Source: Intrasporangium calvum DSM 43043 (GTDB taxonomy: Bacteria; Actinomycetota; Actinomycetes; Actinomycetales; Dermatophilaceae). Taken from it: DNA of 64,000 nucleotides. Below, one piece after another: positions 34,873-43,924 of this stretch (position 1 is its first letter; every line of letters starts with the position of its first letter). The DNA lies in NCBI RefSeq assembly GCF_000184685.1, contig NC_014830.1:868001-932000 (forward strand), given 5' to 3'. Below the pieces are notes generated by a model. It searched no databases and was not told the origin of the DNA. It saw only the letters and a list, made by a program, of their open reading frames with translations. The position numbers were made by a program, and so were the translations under genes.

Positions 34873-36330
34873 ATGGACGCGCTCGGCCTGGCTGGACCCT
34901 TGCGGCGGGCTCTCGGTGACCACAAGGTGATCACCGACCACCAGGAGCTGCGGACGTACGAGTGCGACGGCCTGGCGCACTACAAGGTCACGCCGGCCCT
35001 CGTCGTCCTCGCCGAGAACACCGAGGACGTCGCGACGACGGTCCGCTCCTGCGCCGAGCACGGCATCCCCTTCGTCGCTCGAGGCTCTGGGACGGGACTG
35101 TCCGGGGGTGCGCTGCCCCGCGCGGACGGCGTGCTCATCGTGATGTCCCGGATGAGGAGGATCCTGGAGATCGACCCCGGCAACCAGCGCGCGGTCGTCG
35201 AGCCGGGCGTCATCAACCTCCAGCTGAGCCGCGAGGCGCAGCCGACCGGCTACTACTACGCCCCCGACCCGTCGAGCCAGCAGGTTTGCTCGATCGGCGG
35301 CAACGTGGCCGAGAACTCCGGCGGGGCGCACTGCCTCAAGTACGGGTTCACCGCGAACCACGTGACCGGTGTCGAGTTCGTCACGCCCGCCGGAGATGTC
35401 GTCCACATCGGCGGCAAGGCCCCTGACGCGCCCGGCTACGACCTGCTCGGCGCCGTCGTGGGGTCGGAGGGGACCCTGGGGATCGCCACCCGGGCCACCG
35501 TCCGGCTGACCCGCAGCCCCGAGGAGGTCCGGACCCTGCTCGCCGGCTTCCCCGACACCGACCAGGCCGGGGCCGCCGTGTCAGCGATCATCGGTGCCGG
35601 CGTCATCCCGGCGGCCATCGAGATGATGGACGCCCTGGCCATCGAGGCCGCTGAGGCCGCCGTGCAGTGCGGCTACCCCGCCGGGGCGGGCGCGGTGCTC
35701 ATCGTCGAGCTCGACGGGCCTGCCTCGGAGGTCGCGCACCAGTTCGACGACGTCGAGGGCCACTGTCGGGCCAACGGCGCCTTCGAGATCCGGATCGCCG
35801 CTGACGACGTCGAGCGGGCCCTCTTCTGGAAGGGACGGAAGTCTGCCTTCGCGGCCGTCGGGCGGATCAGCCCCGACTACATCGTCCAGGACGGCGTCAT
35901 CCCGAGGACGTCTCTGCCCGAAGTGCTCCGGCGCATCTCGGAGATCTCGCGCGACGCCGGGGTTCGCGTGGCCAACGTGTTCCACGCCGGCGACGGCAAC
36001 CTGCACCCCCTCGTCCTCTTCGACGACGCCAACGAGGGCGAGGCGGACCGTGCCGAGGAGGTCTCCGGTGCGATCCTCGACCTCTGCATCCAGCACGGCG
36101 GCTCCATCACCGGCGAGCACGGGGTCGGCTCGGACAAGGCGAAGTACATGCCCCGGATGTTCAGCGACGACGACCTCGACACCATGCAGCTCGTCCGTTG
36201 TGCGTTCGACCCGACATCGATCTCCAACCCCGGCAAGGTCTTTCCGACGCCTCGCCTCTGCGGGGAGGTCCCGGGCCGCCACCGGGGGCCGCACCCGCTC
36301 GTCGCGGCCGGAAAGGCGGACCTGTTCTGA
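34873..36330 (+). CDS. glcD: Glycolate oxidase subunit GlcD
   Basis: FAD-linked 2-hydroxy acid oxidase subunit (485 aa) converting glycolate to glyoxylate. PCMH-type FAD domain with FVARGSGTGLSGGALP and NVAENSGGAHCLKYGFT, then an FAD-oxidase C-terminal domain with HAGDGNLHPLVLFD and TGEHGVGSDKAKYM. It starts 3 bases after aceB and shares one base with glcE (TGATG). Confidence 0.94.
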   Translation: MDALGLAGPLRRALGDHKVITDHQELRTYECDGLAHYKVTPALVVLAENTEDVATTVRSCAEHGIPFVARGSGTGLSGGALPRADGVLIVMSRMRRILEIDPGNQRAVVEPGVINLQLSREAQPTGYYYAPDPSSQQVCSIGGNVAENSGGAHCLKYGFTANHVTGVEFVTPAGDVVHIGGKAPDAPGYDLLGAVVGSEGTLGIATRATVRLTRSPEEVRTLLAGFPDTDQAGAAVSAIIGAGVIPAAIEMMDALAIEAAEAAVQCGYPAGAGAVLIVELDGPASEVAHQFDDVEGHCRANGAFEIRIAADDVERALFWKGRKSAFAAVGRISPDYIVQDGVIPRTSLPEVLRRISEISRDAGVRVANVFHAGDGNLHPLVLFDDANEGEADRAEEVSGAILDLCIQHGGSITGEHGVGSDKAKYMPRMFSDDDLDTMQLVRCAFDPTSISNPGKVFPTPRLCGEVPGRHRGPHPLVAAGKADLF

Positions 36331-37604
36331 TGACCGCGATCCTCGACACCCTCAAGGCGGCGACCGACGGCCACGCGGCCGAGGCGACCGCAGACGATCT
36401 CGTCGCCGGCGTCCCCGCACGCTGGGTCGCCCGCCCCGGGTCGACGGCGCAGACCTCGGCGCTGCTGACGGCAGCGGCAGAGCAGCGGCTGACCGTCGTC
36501 GCTCGGGGGGCCGGCACCAAGCTCGCCTGGGGTGCGCCGCCCGAGTCCGTCGACCTCGTCGTCGACACGACCCGGATGAGCGAGGTCGTCGAGCACGCGG
36601 CTGGGGACCTCGTCGTCGTCGCCGGCGCCGGGCGCACGCTCGACGAGCTCCAGGCCGATCTCGCCCCCGCCGGGCAGCGGCTGGGCGTGGACCCGCCGCG
36701 GCGCGGCACCCTCGGTGGTGCCGTGGCCACGGCGTCGACCGGGCCCGGACGGCTCTTCCACGGCGCCGTGCGCGACCTGCTCATCGGCGTCCGCTTCGTG
36801 CGCGCCGACGGCGTGGCAGCCCACGCGGGTGGCAAGGTCGTGAAGAACGTCGCGGGGTACGACCTCGGCAAGGTCCTGACCGGCTCCTTCGGCACGCTCG
36901 GTGTGATCACCGAGGTCGCCTTCCGTCTCCACCCCGTCCCGGGCGCCCAGCGCTGGATCAGCTGCCCCGCGGGCGAGCCGGAGGGCACCCAGGCGCTCGT
37001 GTCCTCCCTTGCCGACTCGCAGCTCGCGATCTCGTCGGTCGAGCTCGACCGGGCCGCCGACGGCTCGTCCGTCAGCGTCCTCGTGGAGGGCACCGCGCCC
37101 GGGGTCGAGCAGCGAGCCACAGAGATGCTGCGCCTGATGGGGTCTGGGGCCACCGAGGCGGAGACACCCCCGGCGTGGTGGGGGACGGAGCCGGACAGCG
37201 ACAGCGCGGTGCTCATCAAGGTGACGCACGAGATCTCCCGGCTCGGCAGCCTGCTCCAGACCGTCGACGAGGCCGCGGCTGACACCGGTCTGCAGGTGCG
37301 GTTCCGGGGAAGCCCGGTGGTCGGCACGGCCCTGCTGGGCCTCTCGCGCGCTGACGGCACCGACGGTGGTGCGGACGCTGACGGGAGCCACCTCGCCGAG
37401 GGCGTGCGGCAGTTCCTCGACCGGGTCCGCGCCGGCTCAGGAACATTCGGCGGCTCTGCCGTCGTCCTCGAGGCTCCTGGCGTGATCCGCGACGGCCTCG
37501 ACGTGTGGGGCCCGGTGGAGGCCCTCGGCCTCATGCGCTCGCTCAAGAGCCAGTTCGATCCCGAGCGTCGTCTGGCGCCCGGCCGCTTCGTGGGAGGGAT
37601 CTAG
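36330..37604 (+). CDS. glcE: Glycolate oxidase subunit GlcE
   Basis: Second FAD-domain subunit of glycolate oxidase (424 aa). It shows VVARGAGTKLAWG and the GlcE marker GGKVVKNVAGYDLGK, with FGTLGVITEVAFRLHP. The C-terminal half is less conserved and includes a Gly/Asp-rich stretch (DGTDGGADADG). The start is tight against glcD, and glcF follows directly. Confidence 0.92.
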   Translation: MTAILDTLKAATDGHAAEATADDLVAGVPARWVARPGSTAQTSALLTAAAEQRLTVVARGAGTKLAWGAPPESVDLVVDTTRMSEVVEHAAGDLVVVAGAGRTLDELQADLAPAGQRLGVDPPRRGTLGGAVATASTGPGRLFHGAVRDLLIGVRFVRADGVAAHAGGKVVKNVAGYDLGKVLTGSFGTLGVITEVAFRLHPVPGAQRWISCPAGEPEGTQALVSSLADSQLAISSVELDRAADGSSVSVLVEGTAPGVEQRATEMLRLMGSGATEAETPPAWWGTEPDSDSAVLIKVTHEISRLGSLLQTVDEAAADTGLQVRFRGSPVVGTALLGLSRADGTDGGADADGSHLAEGVRQFLDRVRAGSGTFGGSAVVLEAPGVIRDGLDVWGPVEALGLMRSLKSQFDPERRLAPGRFVGGI

Positions 37605-39017
37605 GTGAGCACGCCCGAGAGCGGACCTGGCCCGGTGTCGACGCCCACCGGCACGTTGGGCACCGACCAGAGGCTGTCGCTGACGCCCGTCCAGTCCGGG
37701 CCCCCGGCCTTCGACGCCCACCGGCCGCCGTCGGCCGAGCTCGTCGCGGACTGCGTGCACTGCGGTTTCTGCCTGCCCACCTGCCCGACGTACGCGCTCT
37801 GGGGCGAGGAGATGGACTCGCCGCGCGGGCGGATCTACCTCATGAACGAGGGACTGCAGGGCGAGCCGATGACGCCCTCGATGGTCCAGCACTTCGATGC
37901 GTGTCTCGGCTGCATGGCCTGTGTGACGGCCTGCCCGTCAGGCGTCCAGTACGACCGGCTCATCGAGGCGACCCGCGCCCAGGTGGAGCGACGGCACGAG
38001 CGTCCGCGGCGGGAGAAGGCCCTCCGCGCCGCCATCTTCGCGGTCTTCCCCTACCCGAAGCGGCTGCGGGCCCTCCGTGGGCCGCTGCGCCTGCACCAGA
38101 AGACCGGCTTGTCCCGCCTGCTCCGACGCACCGGCGTGCTCGACCGGCTCTCTCCGACGCTCGCCTCGATGGAGGCTCTGGCGCCACCGCTCGAGAACCG
38201 TGAGCCCGTGCCCGAGCGCACGCCCGCGCAGGGCACCAAACGCGGCACGGTCGGGATGCTCCTCGGCTGCGTGCAGCGCGAGTTCTTCCCCGGTGTCAAC
38301 GCCGCCACCGCGCGCGTCCTCGCCGCCGAGGGCTTCGAGGTCCTGGCGCCCGCCTCCCAAGGTTGCTGCGGCGCCCTGTCGGTGCACAACGGGCGCGAGG
38401 ACGAGGCCCAGCGTTTCGCCCGCGCCCTCATCGACACGTTCGAGCGTGCCGGGGTGGACAGCATCGTCGTCAACGCCGCCGGGTGTGGCTCCTCGATGAA
38501 GGAGTATGCCGACCTGCTCTCCGACGACCCGGCGTACGCCGAGCGCGCGCGGCGGTTCGCCGGCCGGGTCCGCGACATCTCGGAGATCCTCGTCCAGGCC
38601 GGACCCGTCGCGACCCGCCACCCGCTTCCGATGGCCATCGCCTACCATGACGCGTGCCACCTCGCGCACGCCCAAGGCATCCGCGCACAGCCACGTGAGC
38701 TGCTGCGCGGCATCCCGGGGCTGGAGCTCCGGGAGATCCCGGAGGCAGAGATCTGCTGTGGCTCCGCCGGCATCTACAACGTCCTGCATCCGGCGCCGGC
38801 GCGCGAGCTCGGCGACCGCAAGGCGGCCAACGTGCTGAGCACCGAGGCGCCGCTCCTCGTCACCGCAAACCCCGGCTGCCTGATGCAGGTGGCCTCGTCC
38901 CTCGAGCGCAGCGGCCGCCGCATCGCGCTCGCCCACATCGTGGAGGTTCTCGATGCCTCCATCCGAGGAGGCGACCCCGCCAGCCTCGGCGTCCCACCCA
39001 GCGAGACCCGCTCCTGA
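37605..39017 (+). CDS. glcF: Glycolate oxidase iron-sulfur subunit GlcF
   Basis: Fe-S electron-transfer subunit (470 aa). Two [4Fe-4S] motifs, CVHCGFCLPTCPTY and CLGCMACVTACPSG, are followed by two CCG domains (QGCCGALSVHNG; YHDACHLAHAQG with EICCGSAGIYN). The GTG start immediately follows the glcE stop. Its first ~40 residues are low in complexity and lie ahead of the ferredoxin fold. Confidence 0.93.
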   Translation: MSTPESGPGPVSTPTGTLGTDQRLSLTPVQSGPPAFDAHRPPSAELVADCVHCGFCLPTCPTYALWGEEMDSPRGRIYLMNEGLQGEPMTPSMVQHFDACLGCMACVTACPSGVQYDRLIEATRAQVERRHERPRREKALRAAIFAVFPYPKRLRALRGPLRLHQKTGLSRLLRRTGVLDRLSPTLASMEALAPPLENREPVPERTPAQGTKRGTVGMLLGCVQREFFPGVNAATARVLAAEGFEVLAPASQGCCGALSVHNGREDEAQRFARALIDTFERAGVDSIVVNAAGCGSSMKEYADLLSDDPAYAERARRFAGRVRDISEILVQAGPVATRHPLPMAIAYHDACHLAHAQGIRAQPRELLRGIPGLELREIPEAEICCGSAGIYNVLHPAPARELGDRKAANVLSTEAPLLVTANPGCLMQVASSLERSGRRIALAHIVEVLDASIRGGDPASLGVPPSETRS

Positions 39018-39055
39018 TTCACCAGCCCATCCATCGCTCACAATGAGGTGAACGC

Positions 39056-40795
39056 ATGTATCGCCCAGTCCTCGATTCGGTAGCCGGATCGATCTTCCTC
39101 ACGGCCCTCGTGGCCATGCTTCCACTGGTCACCCTGTTCGTGCTGCTCGGCGTCCTGCGCATCAGCGCGTGGAAGGCCGCACTCGTCTCGTTGCTCGTCT
39201 CGATCCTCGTCGCGATCCTTGCGTACTCCATGCCCGCCGGACAGGCGATCATGGCCGGAGCGGAGGGGGCCGCGTTCGGGTTCTTCCCCATCCTCTGGAT
39301 CGTCATCAACGCCATCTGGCTCTACAACATGACGGTGGTGACCGGGCACTTCGACGTCCTGCGCCGCTCGTTCGCGAAGGTGAGTGACGACCAGCGCATC
39401 CAGGCCGTCATCATCGCGTTCTGCTTCGGCGCCCTGCTCGAGGCGCTCGCGGGCTTCGGCACGCCCGTCGCGATCACGAGCGTCATGCTCATTGCCCTCG
39501 GCTTCCGGCCGATGAAGGCCGCCGTGGTCGCCCTCGTGGCGAACACCGCCCCGGTGGCGTTCGGCGCCCTGGCCGTGCCGATCACGACCCTCGCGACGGT
39601 GACGGGCCTGCCCGAGCACACCCTCTCGCAGATGGTCGGACGCCAGACCCCCCTCCTCGGCATCTTCGTGCCGATGGCCCTCGTCTACATCATCGACCGC
39701 GGCCGCGGGGTCCGGGCCACCCTGCCCGCGACGCTCACGGTCGGCATCAGCTTCGCCATCGCCCAGTTCGCGACGTCGAACTACCTGTCGACGCAGCTGA
39801 CCGACATCGTGGCCTCGCTCGTCGGCGCCGCATCCGTCGTCCTCCTCCTGCGCTTCTGGCGGCCCGCCGCCCCGTACGTGGAGACCGAGGAGCCGGCCGT
39901 CGCGCGGGCCCACGTCTCGCGGCGCGCCGCGGAGCACGAGGCGGGCCTGATAAGCGGCACGCCCGCGGCGCATGCTGGTGGCTCGGACCACCCGATCGGC
40001 GCAGGCACGGGGACTGCGCAGGAGCTGGCCGAGCGCGACCGCGGTCACGTCGACACCACCTCCGACGTCTTCAAGGCCTACGCGCCCTACCTCATCATCA
40101 TCGCGATCTTCAGCCTCAGCCAGCTCCCGGGCATCAAGGACGCACTCGCCGCGCCGGGCACCCAGTTCAAGTGGCCCGGCCTGGACCTGCAGACCCCTTC
40201 GGGCAAGCCGTCCACGCTCCCGACGTTCAAGTTCGGGTGGCTCAACGCAGCCGGCACGCTGATGCTCATCGCCGGCCTCGTGACGATCCCCGTCATCGGC
40301 ATCTCCCTCAGCAAGGCGTTCCGGGCCTACCTCGACACCTACCGACAGCTCGCGGCAGCCATCGTCACCGTCATGGCCGTCCTCGGCCTCGCCTACGTCA
40401 TGAACGCCTCCGGTCAGACCGCGACGCTCGGCACGTGGATGGCCGGTGCTGGGGCGATCTTCGCGATCATCTCCCCGATCCTCGGGTGGCTCGGCGTGGC
40501 CGTCACCGGCTCGGACACGTCGTCCAACTCGCTGTTCGGAGCGCTGCAGGTGTCGGCGGCCGCCAAGACCGGGCTCGACCCCATCCTCATGGCGGCGGCC
40601 AACTCCTCCGGTGGTGTCCTCGGCAAGATGATCTCGCCGCAGAACCTCGCGATCGCTGCGGCGGCGGTGGGATTGTCCGGCCGGGAGGGTGACATCTTCC
40701 GCAAGGTGGTCGGCTGGAGCGTCGGGTTCCTCGTCTTCATGTGCGTGCTCGTCTATCTCCAGTCCACGCCCGTGCTCTCGTGGATGGTCCCCTGA
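39056..40795 (+). CDS. LctP-family permease, probable glycolate permease
   Basis: Membrane permease (579 aa) paralogous to the lactate permease at 21303. Shared segments include GFGTPVAITSVMLIALGF, VANTAPVAFGALAVPI and TGSDTSSNSLFGALQ; a hydrophilic loop (about 280-340) separates the halves. Being embedded between glcF and the IclR gene, it most likely imports glycolate (GlcA role), though lactate is also possible. GAGGTG precedes the ATG. A strong terminator follows. Confidence 0.9.
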   Translation: MYRPVLDSVAGSIFLTALVAMLPLVTLFVLLGVLRISAWKAALVSLLVSILVAILAYSMPAGQAIMAGAEGAAFGFFPILWIVINAIWLYNMTVVTGHFDVLRRSFAKVSDDQRIQAVIIAFCFGALLEALAGFGTPVAITSVMLIALGFRPMKAAVVALVANTAPVAFGALAVPITTLATVTGLPEHTLSQMVGRQTPLLGIFVPMALVYIIDRGRGVRATLPATLTVGISFAIAQFATSNYLSTQLTDIVASLVGAASVVLLLRFWRPAAPYVETEEPAVARAHVSRRAAEHEAGLISGTPAAHAGGSDHPIGAGTGTAQELAERDRGHVDTTSDVFKAYAPYLIIIAIFSLSQLPGIKDALAAPGTQFKWPGLDLQTPSGKPSTLPTFKFGWLNAAGTLMLIAGLVTIPVIGISLSKAFRAYLDTYRQLAAAIVTVMAVLGLAYVMNASGQTATLGTWMAGAGAIFAIISPILGWLGVAVTGSDTSSNSLFGALQVSAAAKTGLDPILMAAANSSGGVLGKMISPQNLAIAAAAVGLSGREGDIFRKVVGWSVGFLVFMCVLVYLQSTPVLSWMVP

Positions 40796-40825
40796 CCCCA
40801 CGCCCGCTCGTGATGGCAGGCTGGT

Positions 40826-40859
40826 GGCGTCCCGCTCGGCGCGTGCCGAGCGGGACGCC
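40826..40859 (+). terminator. Strong hairpin after the glyoxylate operon permease
   Basis: GGCGTCCCGCTCGGC and GCCGAGCGGGACGCC form a perfect 15-bp stem with a 4-base GCGT loop, 30 bases after the permease stop and 24 bases before the IclR start. It should end most transcripts, leaving the regulator weakly expressed by read-through or from its own promoter. Confidence 0.85.
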
Positions 40860-40883
40860 CTGACTTCCAGAGAGGAGCCGCGC

Positions 40884-41756
40884 GTGGACCGTGGCGAACG
40901 TCCGTCCGCCGACCGGGCGGGCGCGGAGTCCAAGGTGGTGGCGCCGCGCCGCCCCGGAGTGCAGTCGCTGGATCGCGCCTTCGAGCTGCTCGAGGCGATG
41001 GCCGACGCCGGCGGGATCGCCACCCTCTCCGAGCTCGCGAAGTCGACCGGGCTTCCGATGCCGACGATCCACCGAATCGTCCAGTCCCTCGTGGCGGGAG
41101 GCTACGTCCGCAAGGACGTGTCGCACCGATACGCCCTCGGCCCGCGGCTCATCCGGCTCGGAGAAGTCGCCGGTCTGACGCTGGGAGCGCGAGCCACGCC
41201 CTACCTCAGGCGACTGGCCGAGCAGATCGGTGAGACCGCCAACCTCGCCATGCTCGAAGGCGACTCGGTGGTCTACGTGGCGCAGGCACCATCACCGCAC
41301 GCCATGCGGATGTTCACAGAGGTCGGGCGGCACGTGCTGCCGCACTGCACCGGGGTGGGGAAGGCGCTGCTGGCTGAGCTGCCCGTGCAGAACGTCATCG
41401 AGCTCATCGGCAGGACCGGCCTCCCGGCCCGCACCGAGCACACGCTGACCGACCTGGACGCCCTGCTTGCTGAGCTCCGTCGGATTCGTGAGCAGGGGTT
41501 CGCGGTCGACGACGGTGAGCAGGAGGTCGGGGTCCGGTGCGTGGCGGTTGCGGTGACCACCGGGCCGGCGCGTCTTGCGGTCTCGGTCTCCGGGCCGTCG
41601 GGGCGCCTCACCCTCGGACGCGTCCACGAGATCGCCCCCGTCCTGCGAGACGTCGCAGACCGGCTCCTCCTCGACCTCGGGGAGGCCGGGACCGACCCGG
41701 CGGAGGGCCGCCGACCGGACGGTCTCGCACAGCACCGCCAGAGGGGTCGCGGCTGA
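40884..41756 (+). CDS. IclR-family regulator of the glyoxylate operon
   Basis: Regulator of 290 aa with an N-terminal winged helix-turn-helix (GGIATLSELAKSTGLPMPTI...VQSLVAGGYV) and a C-terminal IclR effector domain (LPHCTGVGKALLAELP, GVRCVAVAV). The GTG at 40884 follows GAGGAG at 6 bases. Gene position and the TTCCGC-3-GCGGAA palindrome in front of aceB suggest that it represses aceB-glcDEF and responds to glyoxylate, glycolate or allied acids. Confidence 0.88.
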   Translation: MDRGERPSADRAGAESKVVAPRRPGVQSLDRAFELLEAMADAGGIATLSELAKSTGLPMPTIHRIVQSLVAGGYVRKDVSHRYALGPRLIRLGEVAGLTLGARATPYLRRLAEQIGETANLAMLEGDSVVYVAQAPSPHAMRMFTEVGRHVLPHCTGVGKALLAELPVQNVIELIGRTGLPARTEHTLTDLDALLAELRRIREQGFAVDDGEQEVGVRCVAVAVTTGPARLAVSVSGPSGRLTLGRVHEIAPVLRDVADRLLLDLGEAGTDPAEGRRPDGLAQHRQRGRG

Positions 41757-41785
41757 CGCGCCGCGGTCGGGAGAGAGGGCGCGGC

Positions 41786-43183
41786 TCACCCTGCTCTCGG
41801 CAGGCGGACCACGGCTCGAAGTCCGGGCGCGGCATCCTCGAGTCGCACGTCGCCTCCGGTGCGTCGCAGCAGAGCCCGGGTGATCGGGAGCCCGAGCCCG
41901 CTGCCTCCGCTGTCCCGGTCGCGGGCCTCGTCGAGTCGGGTGAACCGGTCGAAGACGCGCTCCCGATCCTCGGCGGGGATGCCATGACCGTCGTCGGTGA
42001 CGGTCAGCTGCACCTGGTGGCCGACGGCGGTCGCGTCCAGGACCACGCTGGTCCGTGCATGACGGACCGCGTTGTCGACGAGGTTCGTCAGGGCGCGGGT
42101 GAGGTCGGCGCTCGCCGCGCGGGTGGGGAGCTCGCGGCCGGCCAGGCCCGGGGCCGTGCGGACGGGAACGCGGGCGTGGGCATACCGTCTGGCCACGTCA
42201 GAGACGAGCTGGCCGACGTCGAGGTCGGAAGTCCGGCGTGTCGTCGCGGCGTCGTCGGCCCGCGCGAGCAGGAGCAGGTCGTCCACGAGAGTGGTCAGCC
42301 GGTCCACGTCGGCGAGGAGCTCGGCCGGTAGGTCGCCGCCCTCACCGAGTCGCTCGGCCACCTCGAGCTGCGTCCGCATGCTCGCGAGCGGGCTGCGCAG
42401 CTCGTGCGCCGCATCGGCGACGAAGGCCCGCTGCTTGTGCCGAGCTGCGGTGACCCGCTCGAGCATGGCGTTCAAGGTCGTTGCCAGGGCGCTGATCTCG
42501 TCGCGGGTGGGCGGCACCGGCAGGCGCTCGGTCTCCGATGACGACTCGTCGATGCGCTCGGCGCCCCGGCGCAGGGCCTCGACCGGCGCGAAGGCCGCAC
42601 CGATGACGCGCCACGCGATGACGGCCAGAACGGCGAGGAGCAAGGGGAAGATCCAGAGCAGCAGGGTGCGCAGGGTCGCTGCGCTCTGCTCCACGTCGGC
42701 CGTGGGTGCCGCTGCGACGACGGAGAACTGACGCCCCGAGGGCACGGACGGGCCAGCCCCCACAGCGGCGACCAGGAGCCGACCGGCAAGCCCCGATCGG
42801 CTGCCCGGGACACTCACCCGCTCCCCGGCCAGGGCGCGCCGCAGCTCGTCGGGAGTGACGAGGGCAGTCAGCCGGTCTGCGGTCACCGAGGCGGTCACCA
42901 CCCGGCCCGCGGCGTCGAGAACCTGGACGACCTGGGACCCGGAGACCGGAACCGGGTCGGGCAGCTGACCCGAGTCGACGAACAGGGCCACCTGCTCCGC
43001 GCTCGCCCGGGCCGTGCCCTCCACGGATCGTCCGAGTGAGGTCGTCAGCACCGTGTAGAGCAGCACGCCCCCGATCACCAGCGCGCCGGCGAGCCCGGCG
43101 AGGCCGATGAGCATCAGTCGGGCGCGGATGCTGAGCCCGGCCAGGCGGGTTCGCACCGACCGCCGGGCCGGGGCGCTGGTCAC
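41786..43183 (-). CDS. Sensor histidine kinase
   Basis: Membrane sensor (465 aa): TM helices at about 22-45 and 173-196 enclosing a ~125-residue extracytoplasmic domain, then HAMP, a HisKA dimerisation domain with the phospho-acceptor His260 in ADAAHELRSPLASMR, and an ATPase domain with DNAVRHARTSV and DDGHGIPAEDRERVFDRF. It overlaps the response-regulator gene by 4 bp. Its likely targets are the exported LolA-like protein and ABC transporter on the other side of the promoter region. Confidence 0.93.
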   Translation of the reverse strand: MTSAPARRSVRTRLAGLSIRARLMLIGLAGLAGALVIGGVLLYTVLTTSLGRSVEGTARASAEQVALFVDSGQLPDPVPVSGSQVVQVLDAAGRVVTASVTADRLTALVTPDELRRALAGERVSVPGSRSGLAGRLLVAAVGAGPSVPSGRQFSVVAAAPTADVEQSAATLRTLLLWIFPLLLAVLAVIAWRVIGAAFAPVEALRRGAERIDESSSETERLPVPPTRDEISALATTLNAMLERVTAARHKQRAFVADAAHELRSPLASMRTQLEVAERLGEGGDLPAELLADVDRLTTLVDDLLLLARADDAATTRRTSDLDVGQLVSDVARRYAHARVPVRTAPGLAGRELPTRAASADLTRALTNLVDNAVRHARTSVVLDATAVGHQVQLTVTDDGHGIPAEDRERVFDRFTRLDEARDRDSGGSGLGLPITRALLRRTGGDVRLEDAAPGLRAVVRLPRAG

Positions 43184-43830
43184 GGCGCCATCCGGTAACC
43201 CACGCCCCGGACGGTCTCGATGCGGGCCCGGCCGAGCTTGCGACGCAGGTAGCCCACATACACCTCCACGACGTTGGCGTCGTCGAGGCCACCCCAGACC
43301 GCGTCGAGCAGCTCCTCCTTGCGGACGACAGCCGGGTGAGCCCGGATCAGGTGCTCGAGGAGCAGGTACTCCCGCGGGGCGAGGGCCACCTCGACTCCGT
43401 CGACCTCGACGGCGTGACCCGCCGGGTCGAGCGTCACCCCGGCGGCCCGCAGGATCGTGGGGCGCGGTGCGGGGTCGCGCCGCAGGAGCGCCCGGAGCCG
43501 GGCCAGCAGCACGACGAAGGAGAACGGCTTGGTCAGGTAGTCGTCGGCGCCGTAGTCGAGGCCGTCGGCCTCGTCGTACTCCCCGTCCTTCGCGGTGAGA
43601 AGGAGCACCGGCACCCAGTTCTGCTCGGTGCGAAGCGTCTTGACGACCGTGTAGCCGGACAGGCGCGGCAGCATGATGTCGAGGACCACGACGTCGTAGG
43701 CGCCGAACCGCGCCGCGTCGAGCCCCGCCTGGCCGTCGCCGACGTGGTCGACGACGTACCCCTCTGCGGTGAGCCCGCGCACGATCGCAGCGGCCATCCG
43801 GGCCTCGTCCTCCACCAGCAGCACCCGCAC
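43180..43830 (-). CDS. OmpR-family response regulator
   Basis: Two-domain regulator (216 aa). The receiver domain has the acidic pair in VEDEA, phospho-acceptor Asp51 in VVLDIMLP, and Lys in TKPFSF; the C-terminal winged helix has LAPREYLLLEHLI and VEVYVGYLRRKLG. It is first in a two-gene operon with the kinase, divergent from the LolA-like gene. Direct TCTCAG repeats in the 94-bp gap are a likely binding site. Confidence 0.94.
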   Translation of the reverse strand: MRVLLVEDEARMAAAIVRGLTAEGYVVDHVGDGQAGLDAARFGAYDVVVLDIMLPRLSGYTVVKTLRTEQNWVPVLLLTAKDGEYDEADGLDYGADDYLTKPFSFVVLLARLRALLRRDPAPRPTILRAAGVTLDPAGHAVEVDGVEVALAPREYLLLEHLIRAHPAVVRKEELLDAVWGGLDDANVVEVYVGYLRRKLGRARIETVRGVGYRMAP

Positions 43831-43884
43831 CCCGTCACGATGTCACGCCGCAGGGCCCGTACGCCGCCGAGCACGCCGGAACGG

Positions 43885-43901
43885 TCTCAGCCCACTCTCA
43901 G
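43885..43901 (+). promoter_or_regulatory. Direct-repeat site for the response regulator
   Basis: TCTCAG at 43885-43890 and again at 43896-43901, an 11-base period typical of tandem OmpR-family sites. It lies 24 bases before the start of the LolA-like gene and 55 bases before the regulator. Confidence 0.55.
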
Positions 43902-43924
43902 GAGGGAGGGCGCACGATGGGCAC

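Noticed and set aside
33175-35406. 743-codon minus-strand frame opposite malate synthase and glcD
   Set aside because: Crosses the promoter and two real genes; composition is typical of an antisense shadow.
39038-41023. 661-codon minus-strand frame opposite the second permease
   Set aside because: Antisense shadow; the real genes have ribosome-binding sites and family motifs.
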